From the NCBI RefSeq assembly GCF_001411555.2, contig NC_049907.1, forward strand, positions 32,129,734-32,193,733: 64,000 nucleotides of DNA. The letters run 5' to 3'. The position numbers and the translations under genes are program-made. Of the stretch, positions 11,820-23,290 are shown one piece after another. Position 1 is the stretch's first letter, and each line of letters begins with the position of its first letter. The stretch comes from Juglans regia (Eukaryota > Streptophyta > Magnoliopsida > Fagales > Juglandaceae). Below the pieces are notes generated by a model. That model had not been told where the DNA came from. It saw only the letters and a list, made by a program, of their open reading frames with translations, and did no database searches.

Positions 11820-13113
11820 GGTGATGATGATAAAAATAGTATGGTTTGATGAATACAAAGCCTATGATAAGAGTATGAATGAAATTGATTATAATTTTTA
11901 GGAAAAATTCTCATTGCTTAAGTCTAGTTGTTAATTCTTTACTTGATCTTACTTAATTTGATATTTTCTATATTCAACGAATGTTTCTTGTGATCATTAA
12001 TCATTTTACATACCTAGAGAAATTTTATGTGAATTTGGTAAATTTGTATGGTCTCAACTTACTCTAGAACTTGTTTGATTACACTCGAGGCGAAATCCTA
12101 GGCAAAATATTACTAGAAAAATGATTAAGGCATTTTTTTTGGATAGATTTAGACTTTCAAGCTTACCTGTTTATTATCATTATCCCTAGTCACCCCTTTG
12201 AGCTTTATTGAATTATATTTTTTCCTTATATTTTTTTTTTTTGTAAATCTCATATTCCCTACCCTATTTGAGCTTAAACAATGATTTTCTTACTTTTCAA
12301 GAGAACTAAGTTTACACAAAGTCACAGACTCACAAGAGCATAAAATGCAAGAGAGGTAGAAGGTTTACAAGTAAAGTTAATTATAGCCATATTATCAAAA
12401 TGATAAGTTTGAGGGTATGAAAAGTCAACTCGTCTACTGTGTGGCCAACAAAAAAAGGCAGATGAGAGTAATCCACAAAAACAGTCGAGAAAGTATGGAA
12501 TATTTCCATAATAGAAAAAGAAGGAAAAAGAAAAGAAAATGTTCAACCTGCCGAATAGAGGGGTAAAGAGAGAGATACTTAAAAGTACAACAAAGAGAGG
12601 TATGTTGAGAGATTTACAATGATTGAGAAGGGATGTTAGAAGTGAGAATGTTCTATTTGTTCTATTGGTGTTCAAACTTAAGTTCTCTTGCTTTGTTTGA
12701 ATCCTACCTTTTCTTTGTAGTCTCTCACCCTAGCCTTACATCATAAGCTTAATAAGGACCTATTGATCCTTGGTGATAGTTTTCGTTCTACATTAGTGGA
12801 GAGTGATTTGAAAAGCAATCCTATGGAGTTTTTAGAGATCCATTATTTATTTACTTGTTTGCATGAAACTATATGGGGAGCTAATGATGAAGTGAGAATG
12901 ATGGGTATGCATGAATGTGGGAATGGATAATGCGGTGAAATTGAGTTTTGAATTAACATTTGAGATTTGATTAATCGTGAATAATTCCTTTGAATTATAG
13001 ACTTTAGCCAATCTTTGAGGCAATAAATTTTATGAATCAAACCAATGCTTGTTTTAATTGTATTTCTTTTATTCTTGGCTTGAAGGCGAACAAAACTTAA
13101 GTTTGGGGGTATT
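11436..13113 (+). other. Non-coding 3' part of Athila element 1, with PPT
   Basis: After a short degraded segment (LELKPLPS-like, 11550-11660) there is no RT, RNase H, integrase or env-like frame. At 11739-11775 a GAGGACAATG...TTTGAGGGG motif marks the usual end of the Athila polyprotein. The terminal polypurine tract lies at 13101-13110, directly before the 3' LTR. An open minus-strand frame at 12322-12675 has no recognisable homology. Confidence 0.7.
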
Positions 13114-14987
13114 TGATAAGTGTATTTTTTTGCGATTTTTATTATTCTTTTATTTATGAAAAGTGTCATTTTTCCTTCAATACTATTGATTTTATTTTAT
13201 TTCTATGTATGTTTCTTTATTTTCTTGGATTTGAAGGAATGAGAAGATTTAGTGCGAAAGGAGAGAGAATTTTGGTACAATAGAAGAGACTACGGATCCA
13301 GACCGATTAGAGGCAGTGAGATCTGAAGAGAGCTGAGGAGATTTAGGCGAGGAGACTCGCAACCAGAAGGAGCGACTAGAAGGCGCAACCAAAATTGGCG
13401 ACCAAAATTGGCGACAAGAGATAGGCGATAAGCAAGATATTTTACCTTCTGGGTGAGAAGACTTGGCGCAAGGCTCCAGGCGACTAGATCGGGCAATTAG
13501 ATTGGGCGAAAAGTCTAAAAGACCAACCTAAATAACATCGTGGGCAACAACTAGTAAAGGCGAGCAACCTTACCGCTCGGTAGGTTGGCGAAAGAGTTTT
13601 ATCATCCGGGTCGGGAGTATTTCCTCTCGGTAGGTGAGGAGACTAGTTATATTTAGAGCAGATAGATCTACTCGGTGGGACCCTTCCTAGTTCTGCAATC
13701 AATCTGCTGACCCCCAAATCCTCCCGAACTCCGTAAATCAAACCGCTTATTACTGAATTTTCCGTTTTAGATAATTCCGTTATTATTAGGATAATTTCTT
13801 TTATGTCAATATTTATCTTTAGAAACTATTTTCTAGATCTTTAGAGTAGATTGTAGCCGCATTTATCTTATTTCCGGATTTGAGTTTTGACATCTATTTA
13901 TTCCTATCTTGTGTGATGAATTGGGAGGAGAGTCTGAGTTTAGATTTCAATAGTCTAGAGTTTATCATTTAAGTTTCTTTCATGGAGGCGGATCCAGAGG
14001 GCAGAGGCGAGAGCTGCATGCTTCATCAACCAACTCCAACGAAAAACACTAGTTTTATTGTTTTTCTTTCTAATTTCATTATGAACTAATTCTATTTTCT
14101 AGACCTTTGTTGTAGTCTAGCATTGAACACACAATTTATATTCTAAGTTATTTTGTTTTCAATATTTCTATGATTTAGTGTTTATTCCTTGTTCTTAATG
14201 CTTGCAATTTTCTAGCTATTTATTGTTTGATCTATTGAATCTCAATGAGAACGAGAGATGATTTGTGATTAAAGCTCTAGGAATTCTAATTTCATTGTGA
14301 ACTAATTCTATTTTCTAGACCTTTGATGTAGTCTAGCATTAAACACACAATTTATATTCTAAGTTATTTTATTTTCAATATTTCTATGATTGAGTGTTTA
14401 TTCATTGTTCTTAATGCTTGCAATTTTCTAGCTATTAATTGTTTGATCTATTGAATCACAATGAGACCGAGAGGTGATTTGTGATTAAAGCTCTAGGAAT
14501 AAAGACCATTAGTTAAGTGAAAGTAGAGATACTTTACCGCAATTAGTTTAATTTTCTAGAAAAATCCAAAGAACTTAATGGGTGTCCAATTAGTTAAATT
14601 CACATAGAGATATGAAGATATTAATTGGAGATATTTTTAGTATTGTTTAAGAGAAAATATTGAATAGTGAAGGGATTTTTATCATCAGTTTAGGATAATT
14701 GAGATTCTATAACAAGGAATAATAAATTGTGTGAGATTTGCTAAATGAAATGAAACGCTCTAGATCTATTCTTATTATCTTTAAAATCTAAATTTTAATG
14801 TTCTTTTCTTCAGTTTAATTTAGATAATTTATTCTTCAAATTTCAGTTTTCCAAATAGTAGTTAATTTAGTAACTTTCAATACTCAATAGCATAATTAAT
14901 CCATGTGGGTTTGACATCCATTTTCTTTAAAAACACTTCACTACTTGTTACAATTTTGTGCACTTGCAGATATTTTTCAGCACAACA
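13114..14987 (+). repeat. 3' LTR of Athila element 1, with internal duplication
   Basis: It begins TGATAAGTG and ends CAGCACAACA at 14987. It is 1874 bp long against 1631 bp for the 5' LTR. Most of the difference is a 216-bp tandem duplication (14071-14286 and 14287-14502). Confidence 0.92.
14071..14502. repeat. 216-bp tandem duplication inside the 3' LTR
   Basis: TAATTTCATT at 14071 and 14287, and CTCTAGGAAT at 14275 and 14491, give a constant period of 216 bp. The two units differ by several substitutions, so the duplication is not very recent. It is absent from the 5' LTR. Confidence 0.88.
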
Positions 14988-14992
14988 ATGCA

Positions 14993-16512
14993 CACGAGGT
15001 GGAGTTTCAAGGAAGATTGGGCTATGTGTTTCGACTCTTTTGAGTTCATAGTAATGCCTTTTGGATTGACAAATTCCCCTGCAACATTCATGGATTTGAT
15101 GAATCGGATCTTTAAGCAGTATTTGGATAATATCGTGGTAGTATGCATAGATTATATATGGATACTCTCAAAGTGACGAGGAGCACATAGAACACTTAAG
15201 GATAGTGTTGGAGACTTTGTAAAAGCACCGGCTTTACGCTAAGCTTAGCAAATGTGAGTTTTGGCTCCAAGAAGTGAAATTTTTAGGTCACGTCATCTCT
15301 AGTGAAGGAGTTGTAGTAGATCCAGCTAAGATGGCTGTGACAGAATGACAGAGACTGAAGAATGTCCATGAGATACGTAGTTTCCTTGGTTTGGCAGGTT
15401 ACTACCGTAGGTTTGTTGAAGGATTTTCTAAACTCTCTAGTCCAATAACGGCATTGACTAGGAAGAATGTCAAGTTTGTTTGAAGTGAGGAATGTGAAAG
15501 AAGCTTTCAAGGGCTAAAAAAGAGGTTAACTACAGCGTCGATATTGGCTTTGCCTAAACCGCACAAGCCTTATGTGGTATACAATGATGCCTCTAAGATG
15601 GGATTTGGATGCGTCTTGATGCAGGAAGAACAAATAGTCACTTATGCTTCGCGACAACTTAAGGATCACGAGCAGAATTATCCTAAGCACGACCTGGAAT
15701 CAGTTGCAGTAGTGTTTGCATTGAAAGTTTGGAGATATTACTTGTATGGAGAAAAGTGAGAGATATATACAGATCGTAAGAGTCTCAAGTACTTGTTTAG
15801 TCAGAAAAACTTAAATATGAGACAGAGAAGGTGGGTCAAGACAATAAGTGATTTTCAATGTGAGATAAAGTATCACCCTGGAAAAGCTAATGTAGTGGCA
15901 TATACCCTTAGTTGCAAGACTCAGGAGATTGTACTGTTAACTGAAGAAGAGATCGCATGATGATTGCTCATTGGCAATATATGGAAAAGTTTGAGCATCA
16001 TCACACTCATGTGATGGATGTAGATTCCTGAGAAAATATTTTCCTATGACGAGCATTACTGCATGAAGAGCAACAACCCCCACACGACCCGCTAGTATGG
16101 AAGGATGCCAATATAACACGTTTTTTTGGACTTAATCAAGAAGCTAAGTCTAGTCGCGCTGCTAAAGACCGCGCAAATAGATATACGCCCTTTGAGATCT
16201 CGGATACATCTACGGATCGTATTCGTTTTCGCGAAAAAGGTCAACGTACGAAGACACTGAACTCGAGATAGAACATAAGTTGAATGAGATGCGGGTGAAT
16301 ATGTATTTTGACTATGATCTAGATGCGATATTTTATTTTTCGCAAGATTCGATGACAGAATAGGAAAATGACAAACCACCCCCATCATCATCTTAAGATT
16401 CTACAGTAGCTAGTGCTCGAGGTAAGGATCAAAGTTGTTTTGATGTCGTTTGTGTCATTAGTAATTACGGTGCATATTTTGAGGACAAAATCTATTTTAA
16501 AGGGAGGGAGGA
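14993..16512 (+). pseudogene. Tekay/Del-like pol remnant (RT end, RNase H), integrase deleted
   Basis: The first 50 bases (14993-15043) still match the LTR (compare 17118-17168), so an LTR-to-pol deletion joins the split LTR directly to reverse transcriptase. RT is recognisable from [19 protein letters not shown] onwards. Its active-site box reads [10 protein letters not shown] where chromoviruses have a FIDD core, so the second catalytic Asp is lost. The connection domain follows in shifted frames (about 15180-15500). RNase H (15544-15910) is the best preserved part ([33 protein letters not shown]). Integrase and chromodomain are absent: after about 15950 there is only decayed tail sequence ending FEDKIYFKGRE next to the polypurine tract. 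Confidence 0.85.
16499..16512 (+). other. Polypurine tract of the Tekay/Del-like element
   Basis: AAAGGGAGGGAGGA directly precedes the TG start of the 3' LTR at 16513. It is the expected plus-strand priming site. Confidence 0.85.
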
Positions 16513-19500
16513 TGTGAGAACCCAAACTTTATTCGAAGATTATTTTAATTATTGGAAGATGTTAAGTGTTAGAGGAGAGCCTTAAGGTATGTTTTATTTT
16601 GAACCTTAAAGTTCTAGACTTAGGAAGCCCATAAGAGGAAGGAGGAAAAAGCCCAAAAAGACCCATGTGGATTTCGGTCAACTAGGTTGAAATTAGGGTT
16701 TGGAAGCCCAAAGTGGTTTCTAAAGCCCAAGAGGAACAATTTGATCTTTTCTAGAATGAAACCTACGAAAATGGCAAGTGTGACACTTGTCCAGCATGCA
16801 TGAGGTTCAAGAAGGTGTGAGTGGAAGATGAGGTCATCAATGTTAGGGCTTACACACCCATATGCAAAGACCCATTTTCTGAGATTCTTGTCAAAGCATG
16901 GAGAAAGAGACTTTGGAGTTCCAAGAAGAACTTACTTGGGAAGAGGAAATGACATCTTCTAGAAGAATGTTGGAAGAGCAAGAGAGGAGAGAGGGGGTGA
17001 TGGCTCAAGCTAGGGGAAGGCCAAGGGTCACCTTGGGAAGGCCAAAGATCACTTAGGGAAGAGCTAGGGTTTCGGCCAACACAAGCAACACACACTCACT
17101 TGCCACATGGCAACCATGCACACGGGGTGGAGTTCCAAGAAAGGTTGGGCTATGTGTTTTGACTATTTTTCCATCAAGTACATTGAACCTAGACAAGCGA
17201 GGAAGGGCATAATGGGAAGGTCAGGTAATTGAGGGTTTCGGTTTTGAGGAAGCCACACGTCACATGTAGGAAAGGCTTTTGGTTTTCCAATGCCATTCTA
17301 GCGAAGTGGAAGAAACCCTTTTGTCTAGATGCCAAGTGGCATCTATGCACAATCATTTGGCACTTCAAGAAGGGATGGAGACTTCTATAAAAGGGAATTT
17401 CTTAAAAGATGGGAGGTCTTTTGTTCAAGTTTTCAACTTTTTTTCTAAGGGATTCCAGCTACAACTATTTTCTCTCTAGGTTCTTACATTTTCTCACACT
17501 TTCGCACCAACCAAACGCTACCATTCTCTTCACCATTTCGAAAACCACCAAGAATACTTCTTCAACCATACGGCTAGAGGAAGAACACAAGGAGGTAAGA
17601 ACCATTCCACCATTCCTTGCACATACACACACGGCCAAGAGGGAAAACAACACCAACAAGTTTCGGTTCTAAGGTTTTCCCACATATACACACACTTTCA
17701 CTTTAGAAACTAGGGTTTTTCTTCAAGAAAAGGAAGAACCCACAAATATTCTTTTGTTTCAAGCTCTTGAACACGAAGTGTAGAGGGAATGAAGGCCATG
17801 GCCACCACTTAGAAGAAAGGCTAGGGTTTTTTTATCTTTAAGTGTTTCGGATTCTAGGCTTTTTTCATGGGAAAGCATTTTCGAAAACCTTAGACACTCA
17901 CACTCACCCTTATTTCAAGACTAGGGTTTCTCTAGTCATCTTCTAATATGTCTTGCATATATTTTTCAGAATTGCTATTTTAATATTTCTGATTTTTTGT
18001 AAGTAAACTTCCAACTTACTTTTGATAATGCTTGTATATATTTCGTAAACTCTTGTTTGTTATCATTGCTTGAATCATGTTATCTTGTTATATGCATTCT
18101 CGGTTTTGATGAAAGGATGAGATGCTATGTTTTCATGATAATTTGTTGAAGTGTATTTCGAATATGCCATGTTAGGGTTTCGGTTTTGACATATATATGT
18201 GCTATACATACTTGTTTGGATATATGAATGTGTAGAAGCATGAGAATATGTGTTGTGATGATGAAAATCTATGTTTGGAGGACTTGTATGATTCAACCAA
18301 GGCTATATCAAGGGAATACAAACCTGTTTTGGGTTTGGACAAGTATGATTCAACTATATTTACATGTATTCATCATATGATTGTATGTTCTAATGTTTTC
18401 AAGCCATATTGTGAGATGCATATTGTGAATTGGACCATATGTGTTTCAGGTTGTACATGTTGCATGAGTATGATAAAGTGTAATATCATGTGTTCATGTC
18501 TCATGCATTAGAGTCTATGTTTTCAAAACGAAAAAAGTCAAAGTACATTTTATCACAACCCCAAATACAAGGATGGGGAAATGCCCTAGTGGAAGTCTCT
18601 GTCAACTTTGGATTGTTTAAAGTCGAGTTGAGACCCTGGATCGACAAAGTACATAAAAGAATTTGTTTATGTTAAGACGTAATCACCTTGATCAAGTAGA
18701 TCGTTGGTTAATGCGGTAACTAGCGGGAAACACACGGTGCTTAGAGGAGTCATGAGGTATCCATCCATGTGAATCATGAAATGAACAAGGCATTTGAGCT
18801 CCATGTTATGATACGATATGACATGCCACGATATGTTATGTTATTTCATGATATATTATGAAAGAATGTGATATGATCACAATATGGAAATGTTATGAAA
18901 TGATAAAAATGGCATGATATGTTATGAAATGATAAGAATGGCATGATATGTTATGACAAAAACAAGAACTTGAGCTCAAATGATATGAACATGTGTTAAA
19001 AAGTCTGAAAGATGAAAAGATGTTTTATGAAAAGTCTATGTTGCATATGTCAAAGTTTTATGTCAAAGTTCATGTCCATGCTTGTAATATCTACTTTATG
19101 TTGACTGTTTACTTGTTGAGATTTCATGAAATCTCACTGTGGTAGTTTCCACTACCATTCCCCACTCAGAATGACAGAAGTTGTGATAGGTTTAGATGAT
19201 GAAATGTAAGAGGACCAAGGTACCCCCAAACACCGAGGAGGTGCCCAAGACCAATGAGAGCTCATCGGAGCCCTCTTTACTGGATAGGATAAAGAACGTT
19301 TATGAGCTCATTTCTGAGGCCTTATGGCTTATAGAAGAGACGAAGAGGCTGAAGAATAGGGGCAAGGACTGCTTTTTGAAAAAAAGAAAGAAGCTGGATT
19401 AAAGAAGTACCTTAGAAGAAAAGGAAAAAAAAAGGGACCATGGAAGTAGTAGTAGGAACAAGGACATGACTTATGGTTTTTTTGTGGAAACAGTATTTTG

Positions 19501-19632
19501 ATGGTCCTGTGTTTTGGGAGTACAATTATGAAAGTTTAAACTTTTGGGATACTTACACTCGGTACCATGATTATTATATTGCCACCGTCCTTATGTAGTT
19601 AAAAGAATTATCTGCTACGAATTGCTGCATAC
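16513..19632 (+). repeat. 3' LTR of the Tekay/Del-like element, truncated at its 3' end
   Basis: It starts TGTGAGAACCC after the polypurine tract and aligns, in inverted orientation, with 29067-32331 over its whole length. It lacks only the last 120 bp or so of that copy. The match ends near 19632 (ATTGCTGCATAC), where gag sequence of another element begins abruptly. At 19115-19150 it holds the 20-bp palindrome TGAGATTTCATGAAATCTCA followed by a GGTAG...CTACC hairpin, shared by the other Tekay-like LTRs here. An ATGATATG-rich low-complexity tract lies at 18800-18960. Short open frames inside it show no homology. Confidence 0.85.
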
Positions 19633-19639
19633 ATGCAAG

Positions 19640-20450
19640 AGGGCATTGTTATTGCAAGTACCACTAGTCAGACACTCACTGGACAGAAGATTGTGCAACA
19701 TTGAAAAAGAGGGTTGCTAGCCTGGCAGGAAGCGGGGAGCTCGAGCAATTGCTAGTTGAGTATCTCAAGCCTAAGAGAGAAGAGGGTCACAATCGTGGAC
19801 CAAGACGAAGTAGAAGTCCCAAAAGACAGAAATAGGAGAGAGAACAGAGACACAACACCCCTCGGTAGCCACGTGAGCGAGACCAAGCTCCTTTTGGGGA
19901 AATTCTCACGATAGAGGGAGGGTTCACCGACGGAGGTGGAACAACGTCCAGCAGGAAGGCTCATGCTCACAGAGCAAGGTATCATGAGGTGTATATGGCG
20001 GATAAGCCTCCCAAACACCCCAGACTAAATACCACCCCTACCATTTCGTTTGGAGATGAAGACTGTCACGGGGTCTTGTACACCCATGACGATGCCCTGG
20101 TCATCACCCTCCTGGTAGCCAACTACATGTCCAAGCGGGTCCTAGTAGAGAACGGGAGCTCAACTGACATTTTATTCTGGGATGCTTTCATCAAAGGCAT
20201 TAGCTCTAATAGGTTGTGCCCTTCGCCATCTCCTGAAGGGGTTCTCCGGAGAAGCTGTCCAACCCATGGATGCCATCGCGTTGCCCGTCACAGTTGGCCA
20301 GGTGCCCACATAGTTACCACAATGATGGATTTCCTGGTGGTCAAAGCCCTGAATGACTTAAAGATAGTCACCTCTACCCACCACTTAAAAATGAAATTCC
20401 CAATGAAAATAGGCATCGGCGTTTGCGGAGAATAAATCCTTGCACGGGAG
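19640..20450 (+). pseudogene. Tat element 1 gag C-terminus and protease
   Basis: The gag end is recognisable from the basic stretch around RGPRRSRSPKRQK (about 19790-19835). Protease follows with the Tat signature TISFGDEDCHGVLYTHDDAL and then RVLVENGSSTDILF (about 20150). Tat proteases have Asp-Asn-Gly at this site; here the codon is GAG, so the catalytic Asp is Glu. The reading frame shifts near 20215 and 20430. The enzyme would have cleaved the gag-pol polyprotein in virus-like particles. Confidence 0.85.
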
Positions 20451-20649
20451 TGTTATGTTCAGGAGCTAACAACGGTTTTGACAAAAGGCCGCCACCCCTG
20501 CCCTTGGTAGAAGTCGGCCAAGACATGGAATTGAGAGATGAGAACAACTTGATGCAGGCTGAAGCAAATGAACTGCTAGAAGTCGTAACCTTACATCTGA
20601 AAAGCCCAAACACCACGACAAAGGTTGGGACGAGGCTTCCGCTAGAACA

Positions 20650-22440
20650 CAGAGATAGTTACTGATCGAACATCGAGATGTGTTCGCCTGGAGCCATGAA
20701 GTTATGTCAGGGATTGACAACGTCGTCATAGAACACAAGTTGTGCGTCAACCCAGAGGCCAAAAAGGTACAACAAAAAAGAAGGTCATTCAGTATGGAGA
20801 AGTGCGCGACCATAGCTAAGGAGATAGACTGTCTCTTGGCAGCGGGGTTTATAAAAGAAATGTACTATCCAGAATGGCTCTCCAATGTAGTACTAGTTAA
20901 GAAAGCTAACGGGAAGTGGAGAATGTGCGTAAACTTCACTGACCTCAACAAAGCTTGCCCCAAAGACAGATTCCCATTGCCACGAATCGATATCATTGTA
21001 GACGCCATGACAGGACACAAAGTTTTGAGCTTCATGGATGCGTATACAGGGTACAATCAGATCTGGATGAATAAGGCGAATGAGGAGACGACAACATTCA
21101 TCACTGACAGAGGCCTCTATTGTTACCGAGTGATGCCTTTCGGTTTGAAGAACGCTAAGGCAACCTATCAAAGACTGGTCAATCGGATGTTCGAACATCA
21201 AATTGAAAAGATCATGGAGGTGTATGTCGAAGACCTACTAGTGAAGAGCAAGGAACCTGCCTAGCACCTAACAGACCTCAGAGAATCCTTCGCAGTTGAT
21301 ATGAACTCGTAGGAATAGCAACCCTTGAACTCACAATCAATTTGAAAACTCACCCAAGAAAGCCAAAATCAAGTCAATGGATGGAGAACCTAGACCCGTT
21401 GAGAACTTGTTTCAAGAACCTAGATTATATTAAAATCTAGACCCGTTGAAGAACCTGTCTCAAAAACCCAGATTGCAAGGAGAAATGCCACAAAGGTTGT
21501 GATTTACTTTTGATAAGTTCAAAAGTTCAATCAAGAACAAGAGGAGTAAACTCAACTCACAATGAATAAATTCATCAAATTTCATAAATTTCTTAACATG
21601 AGGCTACAAAGAGTATTTGAACCAAAACCTAATTAAAACCCTAACCAAAATAAAGCTCTTTCTTCCAAAAATACCCCTAGATGAATAGTGTTGCGTCTAC
21701 AGTAACTCGGCTATAGTACCTCATAAAACCCTAGTTCCTAAAAAGTAACTTTCCAAATAAGCCCTTGGCCAAAATACAAGGCCTTCCCAAAAACTCTAGC
21801 TCATAAGAAATAAGACATATGTGGGCCATGCATCCTCAAGCCTAATTATTCTAGACTAATTCCTATAACTAATAAAATAAGCCCTTATAATGAAATAAAC
21901 AAGTCCAAGGCCTTCAGTCACAATCATAATAATAGGCCCTAATTTATGTTGCACTCTTCCATAACTTGTATCACGTGGATGATCACTAGATCTCCTTCTC
22001 TCAAGCCCATCTTGAATATTCGGCTCTTGCTAGACTGGTCCAAAGTGGATTGCACCGATCCTTGCATTGCTTCCTTGATCTTCTTAGCTCTTGATCTTGT
22101 AATTGGCCCATCTAGAGCTTGCAAAAGATCTTTAAGACTAGGCCCACCTTGGTTCCCATCAGCAGTGCTACGCAAATACAAGATGAAGTTGAACCCAGGT
22201 AAGTGCACATTCGGGGTCAACTCGGGAAAGTTTATGGGTTTTATTGTCTCGAAGAGAGCTATAGAGGCAGACACCAAAAAAATCGACGCCATCTTAAATA
22301 TGGTGCAACCAAAAAGCCTTAACGATGACCAACAACTAGCAGGTAGAGTAGCCGCCTTGAATATATTCGTATCGAGGTCCACGGATAAGTGTCTTCCTTT
22401 CTTTAGGGGACACTCATGGAATGAGGAATGCGACATGGCC
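20650..22440 (+). pseudogene. Tat element 1 reverse transcriptase, split by a solo LTR
   Basis: The fingers and palm are well kept (GFIKEMYYPEWLSNVVLVKK, WRMCVNFTDLNKACPKDRFP, SFMDAYTGYNQIWMNK, YRVMPFGLKNAKATYQRLV). The active site reads YVEDLLVKS where this lineage has YVDD, so one catalytic Asp is Glu. Coding sequence stops at 21296 inside the thumb and resumes at 22167 after an 865-bp solo LTR (MKLNPGKCTFGVNSGKFMGF). Excision of that LTR with one target duplication restores the frame across the junction. A TAG stop lies in CCTGCCTAGCACC near 21262. Confidence 0.9.
21297..22161 (-). mobile_element. Solo LTR carrying the tail of a polyprotein frame
   Basis: The insertion starts TGATATGAAC, ends CCCATCA, is 865 bp, and is flanked by the perfect target duplication GCAGT (21292-21296 and 22162-22166). 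Read on the minus strand it starts TGATGGGAACC and ends ACGAGTTCATATCA. Its first 220 bp are an open frame containing DGPITRSRAKKIKEAMQ, a motif I know from the C-terminal end of some plant gypsy polyproteins. The coding region of the parent element therefore appears to run into its LTR. The rest is typical U3/R/U5 sequence. Confidence 0.88.
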
Positions 22441-23290
22441 TTCTAGAACTAAAGCAATATTTGGCCTACCAGCCTCTACTAAAACAACCCAATCAAGGGG
22501 ACATATTATATGTCTACCTGGTGGTTTCACCCCATGTCGTCTCAGCGGTCTTAGTCAAAGAAGAGGAACTAACACAAGTATCGGTATATTACATAAGTCG
22601 TGTGCTAAGAGGCGCTGAGATCAACTACCTGCAAATGAAAATTTTGGCATCTGTGCTGGTGACAGCCGCTAGGAGGTTACGACCGTATTTTCAGGCCCAC
22701 CTAATAAAAGTGCTGATAAAGCACCCATTCGGCAGAATACTACAGAAGATTGGTCGCATGGTTGATGGAGCTCAATGAGTTTGATATCGACTATTTGCCC
22801 AAAAGTGCAGTAAAGGGACCAACCTTAGCAGACTTCGCTGCTGAATTCATCGATTTCTTGGCAGATATTGAAATAGCGCATCCCAGCCGACCCTGGGTAG
22901 TGTTTGTTGAAGTATCTGCCTGCTAAAAGGGAGGAGGTATAAGGATCTACATTGTTAACAAGGTAGGTTAAGAGTACTACTACATGGTCACGCTTACTTT
23001 CAATACCACCAATAATGAAGCCGAGTATGAGGCCCTAATAGCAGGTATCTCAATTGTGAAGGCTTTAGGCGCCAGCAAGATCGAAGCCAAAGCCGACTCT
23101 CAAATAGTGGTAAACCAAGTAATTGGGGTTTATGCCACGAAAGGGGAAAAGATTGAAAACGTACCTAGATTGGGTGCTGGAAATCCGCGACCAACTCACT
23201 TATTTCAATCTTGAGCAAGTACCAAGGGTAGAAAACGCAACATCGGATAGGCTAGTCAAAGCTGCCTCTGCAAAGGATGACATGGACCTG
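22424..23290 (+). pseudogene. Tat element 1 RNase H and second (archaeal-type) RNase H
   Basis: A +1 shift at about 22440 moves the frame to AYQPLLKQPNQGDILYVYLV, SAVLVKEEELTQVSVYYISR and RRLRPYFQAH, the retroelement RNase H. A second RNase H of the archaeal/plant type begins after about 22860 and is clear at NTTNNEAEYEALIAGISIVK, KADSQIVVNQVIGVY and YFNLEQVPRVENATSDRL. A dual RNase H is characteristic of Tat elements. Stops (for example in the segment around 22922) and a frameshift near 23155 break the frame. Confidence 0.85.

Larger units (their letters stand above)
2676..14987 (+). mobile_element. Athila-lineage LTR retrotransposon, non-autonomous, nested
   Basis: Both ends are defined. 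The element starts TGATAA and ends CACAACA, and the 5-bp target duplication ATGCA occurs at 2671-2675 and 14988-14992. Two LTRs (2676-4306 and 13114-14987) flank an internal region with a primer-binding site resembling the tRNA-Asp site of Athila elements, gag and protease remnants, and a polypurine tract (GTTTGGGGGT, 13101-13110). Without the 5.6-kb insertion at 5273-10878 the element is about 6.7 kb. It lacks capsid, the protease active site, reverse transcriptase, RNase H and integrase core, so it must have depended on a helper. It sits inside a Tekay-like LTR and is therefore younger than that element. Confidence 0.93.

Noticed and set aside
11653..11901. Open frame with hydrophobic stretches as an env-like gene of Athila element 1
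   Set aside because: The hydrophobic part comes from an ATA/ATG repeat (11780-11830). There is no signal peptide or env-like layout.
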